The notes under the pieces: model-generated
The model's input: only the letters and a program-made list of their open reading frames with translations
Told to the model about the DNA's origin: nothing
Databases searched by the model: none
Shown: one piece after another, positions 17,072 through 29,000 of the stretch
How the letters are laid out: every line of letters starts with the position of its first letter
Numbering within the stretch: the stretch's first letter is position 1
NCBI RefSeq assembly: GCF_027244095.1
Contig: NC_069665.1
Location: 3,784,501-3,848,500 of the forward strand
Reading direction: 5' to 3'
Length of the DNA stretch: 64,000 nucleotides
Source: Hemicordylus capensis
Lineage: Eukaryota; Chordata; Lepidosauria; Squamata; Cordylidae
Translations under genes and position numbers: made by a program

Positions 17072-20000
17072 GTGAGGCTGCTCGCGGGCGCGATGAGGAA
17101 GCGGGGAGCGCGGCGGCCGGTGGGAGAGGAGCGCGGGCGCGGCGGCCAGCTGCTTCCCGCGCCGGGAGCAGGCCGGGCTCTGCAGTCCGCCGCCCCCGGG
17201 GGGGAGGTGAAGTGAAGGGCAAGAGGCGCCTGAGGTGATTCAAGGGCCTCATTTGCATATGCAAATGACTCTGGGCTGGAGCTGTTTCCCAAGGGGGCTC
17301 GTTCCACCCCCCCCCCCGCCTCTTCCCAAGGCTGGGGCTTCGAGGACTTGGAGGAGGAGGCGGGGCGGACGCCGCAAGGGTGCCTCTGAGTGTGTGCAGA
17401 GTGCCTTTCCCTTCGTCTCGGCTTGACCCCCAGCCCCTTGGCGGGGGAGCGTTGGGCAGGCCTGCTGCGTGGCTCCCTTCGTGGACTCAGTGCTCGCTCT
17501 TTATTGTTGAATGTGGGCTCTGCTTTTTTGGTTGTTCTTAAACAGCACTCCCCGTTTTTGTTTCCCAAAGTATTTCTTTTGTTTCCCAAAAGCAAAATGT
17601 AGTAAAAATAGAAAGACACGTGTACAAACCGAGAAAAGCAACCTGTATGAAAATCACTGCCTAGTGAAAAAGTATGCCCCACTTTGAAATTAAAATTATC
17701 GGGGTGACCTGTAGCGGGCACACAAGAATGACAGCCACAAAAATGAGTAAAATAAACCCAACAGATCAAAACTGGATAGCAGCAATCTTAAGTCTGCTAA
17801 AAATTTATAGCACCCTTCAGTACATTAATTCTTCTACAGGGCTTCAGGGAGCTCAAATAAAAACCATATAAAATGAATGAATTTTGTTCCTCTTTGTCAT
17901 ATGTACACCACCCAAACGCTTTTGTTACAACTTCTAAAATTCCTGGTCATTCAGATTTATTTCCTTGATGCTTGTTAATTTATATACTTATATAGTCACA
18001 GTGCATAAAGAGAGACTGTCTTTAAAAAGTAACAAGAATTGTCTTTAGGAGTAAAAAGAGAACAAAATGGAAACAGTTGAACAAAAACACAACAAATGAA
18101 AAGAGTTTGGCAGTTTTCAAGGCCTGGGGAAATAAAAAGTATTTGCTTGGCACCCAAAAATGAAGGTGCCAGGCATGCCTTCTCAAAATGGGTTGGCCTA
18201 GCCTAAAAGTTTCTCTTCTCCATAGCACCTCACCTTCGGGGCACCCCGAGAAGAGCCCCTGATAAAGATCTCCTTGTACAAGTAGAAAGGATCTGCTATG
18301 CAAATGCCCGGCCCATGCCTGATAACCCAGGGTGAAGAAATGTTGGCTCAGTTTATCAACCAGACAAAATACTTTACTCATCAAGCTATGTTGGTATATT
18401 GCTTATCAAGACTTTTTTTTTTTTAACTCGTCAGGCATCATTTTTCACTCAACATAAACTAATAGACTAGTGGATTTCTGCAGCCCTGCTTATAACCTTA
18501 ACTGACAGCTTCAGATGGATATGGTGGTATACCTCAGTGGAAGAGCATCTGCTTTGTGTGCAGAAGGCAGTATCTCCAAGTATCTCTAGGAAAGATTCCT
18601 GCTTGTAACCTTGGCAAGCTGCTGGCAGTCAGTGTAGACAATCTAGAGTTACATGAACCAATAAGGCAGCTTCCTGGGTTCCTGTTTCTCTGTGCATTTA
18701 GGAAGCTTTGTGCCATGTGAGTGGATTTTACTCTGAAGGTGTTTGTTGAGTAAAGGGTAGAGCAAACCTCACTTTTCCAGCAATGACATGCATATTCCTT
18801 GCCAAATGACCCGAGTTCAATGTAGAACTCGGACTTCTACATTTTTCCACTTTGAGCAGCATAGCACAACTGATCAAATCTGCTTAGAAAAAGCTATGTT
18901 TGGGTGAAAAGAAATGTTTGTTTCTACAGCAATCCAGTATGAAGTATGTTTATACTGACCAATGACTGAATAAGTAATAGTGACATGCTGACATAATCTA
19001 AGTCAGGGGTTCCCAAGCTGTGGTACTCCAGATGTTGCTGAACTGCAACTTGCATCAATAAATTGTAGCTGGGGATAATGGGAGTTGTAGTTCAGCAACA
19101 TCTGGAGTACCACAGGTTGAGAACCCCTCATCTAATTTCATTGTTGGAAATAGGCTCTTGGCTAACTTGCCAGTTGTGGTAGTTAACTTCCTTTGGCATG
19201 TTGGAGCTTCTGAACAATAAGTGTTTCATGCTTTCAAAAAGGCTTTAAAAGTGTATACTGTTTGGAATTGTAACTGCATACACTTGTACAAATAATCCAG
19301 CCCAATTATTGAGGTGGTTTTGTCCAGTGAGTAAAGTATGGACATGAACCTGGGATCCAGTCGCTACTTATCCTTTGTATATTTATAAGGTGTCCCGAAC
19401 AAGCCATTTTCTCTTGGCTTCCCTTATAAAGTGTTGTTTCTCAATAGGTTTGTGTGATATAAGTAACAATGCGTTGGTTGTCAGTATTATATCTTTGCCC
19501 CACCCTTCCTCTAAGTTTTGGTTGGTGTGTATTTCCCCCTGCTTAACCCATTGTCCTTCCAACAACCTTGTGGTTGACCTGAGAGATGACTGGACTGTTG
19601 TCACCCAGGTTGCTTCCTGAATGAGGATTTAGACTTGGGAGTCCTCAGCCCTATTCACACATTCTAACTGCTCTCCACATAGTAAAGATTGTATTTTAAC
19701 GGTGCCATTGTCGAAACTGTCAGTAAGGGGAATCGCTTGTCTTGCTGATCTGGTTTCTCATTCAGTTGTCAGACACCGGCTGTATCCAGCTCAGCATGCC
19801 GTCCACACTGCAGCTGTGCTGCAGAGAGCTTCAGAAGAGCAGAAGCAGCCGCCACCACAGTCTTCCAGCCAGGAGCATGTGGAGTCTCCACCTGTGGGTG
19901 AGCAGCATGATCAAGAGCATCCACACTCACGCCCCAGGTAATCTACAGGGATTCCCCCGGAGCAAAAACTCTGAGAGCTCATTTCTCTCAAATAAACAGC

Positions 20001-23000
20001 CAATTCTGGTGTCATCCTTTGAATTGTAAGCAGGGTGTGATGTTGCTGCATCCCTGGGGGCATTTGTTCCAGTGCAAACCTTTTTGAAACACACATCTGC
20101 GCGGTTCTATTATCTCCTTCCACTGTCCGTAATCCCAAGACAACATGAGCAGCATCTCAGTGCTTCTTCTAGTATTAACTGTACACAAACGGTGTTGACA
20201 ATCAAATGGCCCTGTGAAAAGCTGATTCCTGAATGTATCAGGCATCTATTACTACTATTATTATTTATATACTGCTTTTCAACAAAAGTTATCAAAAGCA
20301 GTTTACACAGAGAAAGAATAACAAGGTGAAGATGGTTCCATTTCCATAAAGGGCTCACACTCTAAAAAGAAACAGGAGGTACACTGGCAACAGCCACTAT
20401 CCCTTTGTTTACAGACAAACAGTTGTTTTGTAAGACTATATGCAAGGTGTGTGCATTGAGATGTTTATTTAAAATATTTTTACTCCACCCCTCCAGTATA
20501 CTGCTGGAGCTCACAAAATTAGTAAAACGGAAAGAGTAGTTTTGGTTTGCTATTGGACTTTACCAATTCCCTGGCCTTAGGCACATAGAAGACAGGAAGC
20601 TGCCTTATACCGAGTCAGACTGTTGGTCCATCTAGTTCAGTATTGTCTGCACTGACTGGAAGCAGCACTCCAAGGTTTCAGGCAAAAATCTCTCCCAGCC
20701 CTACCTGGAGATGCTTCCAGGGATTGCACCTGATACTTTCTGTATGTAAAGCAGGTGCTCCACTACTGAACAATGGCCCCGTCCCCAAAGGTAGCCTACC
20801 TGCATCTCCCAACCAGCATCTTGACCACACCATCCAGCATCTTGATCACACCAAGACCTACTTAGCTTCAGCAAGGACTCTGCATCGTGTGCCCTTATCA
20901 CCATGCTCTGGGACCCGAATATAGGATCTTGCCTTAACCCGAGTCAGACCATTGGTCCATCCAGCTCAGTATTGTCTACGTTGACTGGCAGGGGATCTCC
21001 AAGGTTTCCGGCAGGAATTTTCTCTTAGCCCTACCTGGAGATGCTGCCTGGGATTACATCTGGGACCTTTTGCATTCAAAGCAGGGGCTCTGCCACTGAA
21101 CCACAGCCCCATCCCTGCCTGTTGTTGGCAGCAGTTCTAACACCAGTTCTTAAACCCCTGCTAACTTGGCAGAGGCATCTTTTAACGTGGTGATTCTCTT
21201 TATTTAGCAGGGGGAGAGTAACTGGCCCCATCCAACCCCAGCACAGTACCTCCAGTGACTATTGCTGGTGTCTATCTTATATTTCTTTTTAGATTGTGAG
21301 CCCTTTGGGGACAGGGATCCATCTTATCTTATTTATTCATTATTCCTCTATGTGAACCGCCCTGAGCCATTTTTTGGATGGGCGGTGTAGAAATCGAATA
21401 AATAAATAATAAATAAATAAATAACAGTTAATGAAAAGGCATCTGAGGGGCTAGAGCTGTGGACTTGCTGACGTTTCGGGTAATTCCTATTACTGCTCTT
21501 TCCCTCCTAGTTACACTGATCAGGGAGGTGAAGAATCCGAGGGCTATGAGAGTGAGGAGCAGCTGCAGAATCGGATCCTGACTGCAGCCCTGGAGTTTGT
21601 GCCTACTCATGGCTGGACATCAGATGCTATTGCTGAGGGAGCCAAGGTATACATCCAAAGCACCAGTGGTGTGCCAGTGGACACATGTGGTGTACTTATG
21701 CCAGGGCTTCCAAAATGTGGCCCCCAGAGTCTGTTGAATTACAACTCCCATCATCCCCTGTCACAGTGGCCAATGGCCATTGTGGCTGGGGATGATGGGA
21801 GCTGTAGTCCAGCATCATCTGGGGACCCACAGGTGGGAACCCCTGGTCTGTGCTGTGAGCCCAAGTTGATTTTTAGCTGCCAGGGTGTTCCTGAAGGAAT
21901 TCTGTGTTATTGAAACGCTGAGAATTCTCTGATGAAGCACATGCTGAACTACAGCTCCCGGGAACCTGATTGGGCAACCATTGCTGTTAGCAGGAGAGCT
22001 GACCCTGTGGTAGCAAGCATGAATTGTCCCCTTTACTAAGCTGGGTCCACCCTAGTTTGCATTTGAATGGGAGACTACATGTGTGAGCATTAGAAGATAT
22101 TCCCCTTAGGGGATGGGGCTGCTCTGGGAAGAGCAGTTGCATGCAGAAGGTTTCCAAGTCCCCTCCCTGGCAGCATCTCCAAGATAGGGCTGAGAGAGAC
22201 TCCTGCCTGCAACCTTGGAGAAGCCGCTGCCAGTCTGTGTAGACAATACTGAGCAATGGTCTGACTCAGTGGAAGGCAGCTTCCTATGTTCCTATGACCC
22301 CCAGTTGGGAGCCTTGGTCTACATGACAAGCTTAAGTTGATTTGTAACTGCCATGGTGTTCTTGAAGGAATGCTGAGAATTCTCCAATGAAGCACTTCAA
22401 GCCCTTAGCAGAACTACAGCTCCCGGGAGCCTGAGTGGGGAACCATTGTAGCTGTACTGTTTAAGTCTCTTGGACCTCAGCGTTATTTACCTAATAAACA
22501 CATGCGAGATGTTGCTTCTTCTGGACAGACAGCCCTCTTGCGGTTGCTTTGTCTCTTGGTGCTTTGTCTGACCCACACCCTTGAAGGCCTTGGTTACAAG
22601 GAGAGGGAGGGGGCTCTTTGACACTTCCGTTCTTCCTGTGCGCCCCCTGAAGCTTCCTCTTGGGGCTTCCTCATTATCTCTGAGCCACAGCCCCCCCCTT
22701 CACACCACCATTCTCCTTGGTCTCCCTACCCTGCAGATGCTGACATTGCTTGCAACCCCACATCTGGGATTTCAACTTTTGTTGAAAAGCAGTATATAAA
22801 TATTTGTCACCGACGACCTGCACTCTAGGCTTGTGGGGAAATCTATTGAGCGCTTGTGAGAACTCACTGCTGAAAGCCCAGGCTGTTTCCAGCTCATTGG
22901 CTGGCAGCCGGAGCTGTGGCAGGGGCTTCTCCCAGTTCTGTGCCCTGCCACGGCTCTCTCCCTGCTCCCCAGGAACCCTCCCAGATCCTTGTGAAGGCTG

Positions 23001-26000
23001 AGTGGGGTAAGGGACCTGCCTCCCAACATGAGAATTGACTAAACTGCCCACCTGCCCCCCTTGTAGAAAACCTTGCTTCCTTCTGCTTCCTACTTGTGGC
23101 AGGCTGTAATTTAGATGAGGTGCTAACCTAAGGGTTTTTGGATGTGGAGTATCCATGCAGCGCAGAGGATAAATTAAGGATCCTTGTAGATCTTCTGTGG
23201 GCACAGAACTGCCTAGGTTTGCCCAGCAGCATGAAAAAGGATTGTATAAAAGAAAGGACCATAATTAGTCCACAAGCCAGGCCCACAGATTTTGACCATC
23301 TATATCGTCTCAGGGGGCAAATGCTTATAGCGATTTTTGGCAACATCTAACCCCCTAGAGATGGAAAATAGGTGATAGCATTGCACTTACAGCTTTCTCT
23401 GTGTTTCCCTACCCCCAAATGATTAGGTAAAATTGCAGCAATTTTTGCACAGAGTGAGGTTAGGACGACGAGGACAATGGATATTTATATATCACTTTTC
23501 AAAAAAAGTTCCCAAAGTGGTTTACATTGAAAAATAATAAATAAGATAAGATGGCTCCCTGTCCCCAAAGGGCTCACAATCTGAAAAGAAGCATAAGACA
23601 GACCACACTGGAGGTACTGTGCTGGGGCTGGATAGGGCCAGTTGCTCTCCCCCTGTTCAATAAAAAGAATTGCCACTTTTAAAAGGTGCCTCTTTGCTCA
23701 GTTAGCAGGGGAACTACCTTAGCAAACCTCAGTAGATGACGTGAGGATCAGGGTTAGGGTAACAATGAACAAATCATTGTCCTCTCTCCATGGAGTAATC
23801 TTTGGAGGTCATTCCTGCCCATTTTCATGTCCTTTCCTCTGCCAACATCGATACCATTTCATAGTGGTCTTTGTGTTATTAAAACTTTTAAAACACAATT
23901 GCCAATGTGGCCACTGATGGTCAGGACAATAAATGCATGAGAACACACTGAAAGCTGAACATCTCACAATGCTTTCGCCTCTTTTCCATCCGTAGGCATG
24001 TAGACCTTGTTAAGAATCCCAATGAGTGTTTGTCCCTTCCCGCCCCAGATGGCACCAGCCATCCCAGTTCATTCATGTACTAAATGTAGACACACTAAGT
24101 TTCTGGAAAGGGGGACCTGTTAAAGATATATAGTAGTAGAAACAGTAGGCAATTTATATAGCCTTGTAAACTGTTCAGAGGATTTCAAATACATCCTTTT
24201 CAAAGGGTAGGTCAGAATTATCCTCCCCATATTGTAATGCGGTGCTAAGGCTGGGAGAGAATGGCTTGCCAAAGGCCACCTAGTAAATTTTTGGCAACTT
24301 GAGATTTGAATCAGGGACTCCTGAATTTGCCGTTCAGATTCTTGACTTCTGCCGTGCTGCTCTCCAAGGGCAAGTGTTCTAACGCAGGGTTGCTTCATTT
24401 TGAATCTCTACCCAGTTGGCCAGGAGTGGGCAAACCTGGCCCTCCAGATGTTGTTGAACAACAACTTTATTGATTGATGATGGGAGGAGAGGGACAAGTT
24501 TGCCCACCCCACAGTAGACTGTGGAGCAGTGTTGCCAACTTGCTGGCTCTCGAGTGAGAATTGACCTACTCAACCTGTCTCCCTTCCTTCCTTTAGTCAC
24601 TGGGTCTCTCTGTTGCTGCCGCGGGGCTGTTTCACAATGATGGCAGTGAACTGATCCTGCACTTTGTGTCGCAGTGTAACACTAAGCTCTCTGAACTTCT
24701 CGAGGAACAGCACAAACTGGTGCAGCTGGGCCAGGCAGAGTGAGTACTGGGCACTGCAGCTGCTGGGGGAGATGACGTAAATACAGGAAGTCCTCAGACT
24801 TACAACGGAATTGGTCCCTGAAAACTGTGTTTTAAATAGAAATATTGTAACTTAGAGTCTCTTTCCCCCAAAAGAAAATACGTTCGGAATGGGGGTTTGG
24901 TTCCTGAACCAAGACCAGATAGTCTGTTTCTTAATGCTGCTGTCAAAGATAGTGGTGTGTCAGTCACAGACGTGCAGGCGTACAGCAGTGAAATTGATGT
25001 TGGAGAATTGGAAGCTGCTCACCCTCGCTGCCCAGTCCCCTCCTGGTTCTTTCTCACTTTTTCCATGGAAGGAAGGGGGCAACTGGGTTGCTTGCCTCCA
25101 TCTCCTCAGACGCCGCCTCCTCCTCCTAGGCAAGTGTTAGACAGGGAAGGAAGGAGGATGGCGGAAGGCAGCATGTGGGCTGGGAACAGTCCGCACTCTT
25201 TGCCTCTCACTCCCGCAGCACAGGATGAGAAGCCGCAGCAATGGCAGCAGATGGAGCATTTGGGACGGACAAGTCAACCGACCCCTCTGCAGTCTCCGAT
25301 GCAGCGCCTGCAGCCAGGACTGCAAGCCTCCATGCCATTGTGAGCCTGAGTGGCCATGGTTGCTGCCTCCTCTAGCCAACACACCAGCTACTCTCTAGCA
25401 GAGTCTCCCTTTCTGCAGTGAGTGTTGTAAAGTTGAAACAAGGTGGCAATTCATACACATCTTAAGTGCCATGTGTCTTAACTAGGAGCACGTACATTCA
25501 AGGGCTGCATGTAGTATATGTGCAACAAATGTGTGTAGATAAAGGTAACCAGAATTTGGTGATGATAAGGCAGCCTGCAAGATAGCCTTCCTCATACATC
25601 TTGGATGTTAACCTTGATTGAAGGATATGGGTCAGGTCAGTGCCAAATTACCAAATATTTTCCTTTTATTTTTATTTTTTTATTTTAAAGGAAGAAGAAG
25701 ACTGACCAGTTTCTAAGGGATGCTGTAGAGACCAGACTGAGGATGCTGATTCCATATATTGAAAAATGGCCCCAGGTACAAAACTAAGATTATTCTTCAA
25801 TGTGCTTTTCCTAGTGCTCCATCTGTGTTCATTACTAGGTCTATCAAAGTGGGTGTAGAGTCCACTCCTATCAGTATATCTGATTCCAGATTTCTTTCTT
25901 GCAGTAGCAAATGATCAGAAGTGTCCGTGATAGATTTCTTCTGTTCAAGAACCTATAAGAAACTCAAGCTTCAGTTAGATTGCCCCTGGAATCAAATAGG

Positions 26001-29000
26001 GTTCTTTCAGAGATACCTCAGAGCTTAGGCGCTGTCTATTGGCCTTCCTCATAGCAGCAAAAAACGTTACCAGGTTTCCTGCTCTGTAGAGCACAGGCAG
26101 GCAGTGAACGGGACTGGAGTGACGCTGCTGACAGTAGAAACCAGCAGGAGACCAAGAAATTCATGCTGCAGAAGAAAGCTGGGCTGTTAGAAAAGAACAG
26201 AGGAAAGCATCTGAGAGATGGTAGTTCTCTCCGATGCTTGAGAACAGAGTTCTCAAGAGTGTTTCTTGTTGCTGCCTTCATTTCTGTGGCTTTTCTTCCT
26301 CTCCTAGGCTATTAGTATGTTGTTGATGCCACACAATATCCCAGCCAGCCTCAACCTCCTGACGAGCATGGTGGATGACATGTGGCATTACGCTGGAGAC
26401 CAATCCACCGATGTAAGTGTCGCTATTGCATTCGCTTTAGGTTACATCAGTTTCCAAAATGTAGCATATAATTGTATTAAAACCCAAGCTCTCCCTCCAG
26501 TATCATTCTAATTATTAGTAAAGTGTATGTTCCATATGTGGCCATATTGCAAACTGATGAAGGATTTCTTCTGTTCCCTGAAGATCAGAGAGACTCATGA
26601 GTATGTATTGCATGAGTATTCTTTAGATTGTGAGCCCTTTGGGGACAGGGATCCATCTTATTTATTATTTCTCTGTGTAAACCGCCCTGAGCCATTTTTG
26701 GAAGGGTGGTATAGAAATTGAATAAAATAAATAAAATAATAAATAAATAGTAAATATGTACTGTAAGAATATCCTGGTTTTCAAGCTCCCTGCCACCAGC
26801 CAGTGGGGACATAAGAACAGCCCTGCTGGATCAGGCCCAAGGCCTGTCTAGTCCAGCATCTTGTTTCCCACAGTGGCCCACCAGATGCCTCTGGGAAGCC
26901 CACGGGCAAAAGATGAAGGAATGCCCTCTCTTCTGTGGTTGCTCCCTTATAATTCCTCAGGATCTGCATCCTGCCTCTGAACCTGGAGGTGGCTGATAGA
27001 CCTGCCCTCTGCTGAGGGCTCTGCATGTGTGAGCTTTCACCCACCAGACTTTGCAAACTAGTTTCTAGTCCTGGTTGCAAACTGGTTTGCCGCTGTCCAA
27101 AATGAATGTTAAAATTGGTGCATGTGGAACATTTAACTATGGTTATCTTACTAACCATAGTAGACGAGGAAGGAGTACCCAAGGGGCTCACCTGATCTCC
27201 CAACAATGGTTTGGAAACTCCATGGCTTTGTTTGCTCCAAGCCTATGAAGGCTAGGAAACAAGTTGCCAAATGTTTGTTGATGTAAGCTCAGTTTTCAGT
27301 GATGCAGACCTCTGAGCCAGATACCAGAATACAGCTATAGATTGCTCGTCACCTTCTATTCTTATTTTTGTATAATGTATCACCAGGGTGGGGGTCATAG
27401 CTCAGTAGCAGAGCATCTGCTTTGCATGCAAAAGGTCCCAGGTTCAGTCTAGGGATGTGCATGAACTAGTTCGGAGGCCCTTTTATGGACCTCCGAACCG
27501 GTTCGAAGGTTCGACTGTTTTGAAGGTGGGCGGTGGGGGATAGCTATAAGGACCAGGGAGGATGCTCTTGCATCATCCCGCTGCTGCTGTGTCTAAAAAT
27601 GGTCCTGTGGGGTGACAGTGTACCTCCTTGCTGCCCCCTTGCTGTATGTCGGATCGGAAGAACTTATTGCAACACGCACACCAAGCACTTCCGGGTGCTT
27701 CTGATGTGGCAAGGAGGTACTTCTGGGTAGCATGGAGGTACGCTGCTGCTCCACGGGATTGTTTTTAGACACAGCATCAGCAGGGGAAATGTGGCAGGTG
27801 TGTGTGTAAGAGCATCTTCCCTAGTCCTTAAAGCTATCCCCAGCACCACCTTCGAACCAGCAGGCACTGGTTCTGTGCACACCACTAGTTCAGTCCCTGG
27901 CAGCATCTCCAGGTTAGGGCTGGGAGAGTCTCCTGCCTGAAACTTTGGAGAACTGCTGCCAGTCAGTGTAGACAGTAGTGAGCTAGATGGACCAAGGGTC
28001 AGACTCCATATGTGGCAGCTTCCTGTGTTCTCTCCAGGGATTCCCAGGATGACATACAATAAAACATTAAAAGGAACCATAATAATAATGCTACCTAAAA
28101 GCCAACAAAACCAACAGCACTTTTAGAACTCGGTATATCTAAAACTGGCAGTCAGTAAGCCTAAATAGCATTATGCTTTTATTTATAACATTGTTCTTCT
28201 TTTAATAGAATTGAACAAAATGGGGAGTGTTTAAGTGGCACACAGAGCTGAATTGGGCATTTGCCAGTTTAAAATGCATTTCTGCTGTTTAGGCTCCTAG
28301 CTCCAGCCAGGATGACAGAAAGTGAAATATGCTGTTTGAAAACTCCTAAGCAGCTTCCTAAAAATACCCAGGGCTTACAATAAGAGCCATCATCTTTCTG
28401 GCAGGAAATTAAAGCAAAGTAAATTATATCTTAATTAAAGCAATTAATGAATTACTCGACCTATTGTGAGCATAAGTAAAGGGTAGGAAGAACTTAACAG
28501 GTCTTTTTAATGAATGGCTTTAATAAACTGGTGTGAGAATAAAACCGCTGCAGTGACAGTAGTACGCAGACAAATTAAAGGAATAAAACAGAAAGCCAAA
28601 TAAAGACAGTGATCACACCAGGAAATGAAAGTTCTTCATGGAGTATGCAAATTGTGGCTGCGCTTTTAAAAGAACTGTAGAAGTAGCATCTAACTTGCTC
28701 CCCCCACCCCACCCCAGTTCCCTTGGAGACTGGAAAAAATGTGTATGGATCACTTGCAGCTCCTGTGGGTAACACCAGACATGGGCTGTGCGGAGTTGCA
28801 CACCAGTCCCATTTTCCACTTTGGATAGCGCTGGTTTGGAAGAAGTAGAAGTCAGCCAGCATAGTCCCCAATAGATGTTAGTCTAAAAAGAAAGTCAGTT
28901 GCTGACCTGGACGTCCCTAGCTATGCTTATTAAGACATGAGGGAGATAATCGCAAAGTACGTAGATACAAAACCCAGTATTGAAATGCAGGATGATGGTG

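Larger units (their letters stand above)
16640..17110. promoter_or_regulatory. Bidirectional CpG-island promoter of CIAPIN1 and COQ9
   Basis: About 450 bases, very rich in G+C and CpG, without a TATA box, lie between two head-to-head genes. On the minus strand, 16683-16694 reads TGCGCACGCGCG, a full match to the NRF-1 consensus. An ETS/GABP core (CGGAAGT on the minus strand) is at 16867-16873, beside a TGACG half-site at 16861-16865. Two AAGATGGCGGC boxes (YY1 type) sit at 16939-16949 and 17005-17015. NRF-1 and GABP (NRF-2) are known to drive many nuclear genes for mitochondrial proteins, which suits COQ9. Actual start sites are not visible in the sequence. Confidence 0.8.

Noticed and set aside
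17002-17769. 255-codon open frame on the minus strand across the CpG island
   Set aside because: GC-rich promoter DNA is poor in stop codons. The frame overlaps COQ9 exon 1 antisense and has no recognisable domain.
22674-23204. 176-codon minus-strand open frame in COQ9 intron 3
   Set aside because: No family resemblance, intronic, biased composition. Treated as chance.
24897-25343. 148-codon plus-strand frame in COQ9 intron 4
   Set aside because: Proline- and serine-rich, no domain, not flanked by convincing splice sites.
27390-27460. tRNA-Ala-like sequence (GCATCTGCTTTGCATGC with B box)
   Set aside because: It is the head of a dispersed SINE with the common body attached, not a tRNA gene. 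The same holds for the other copies.
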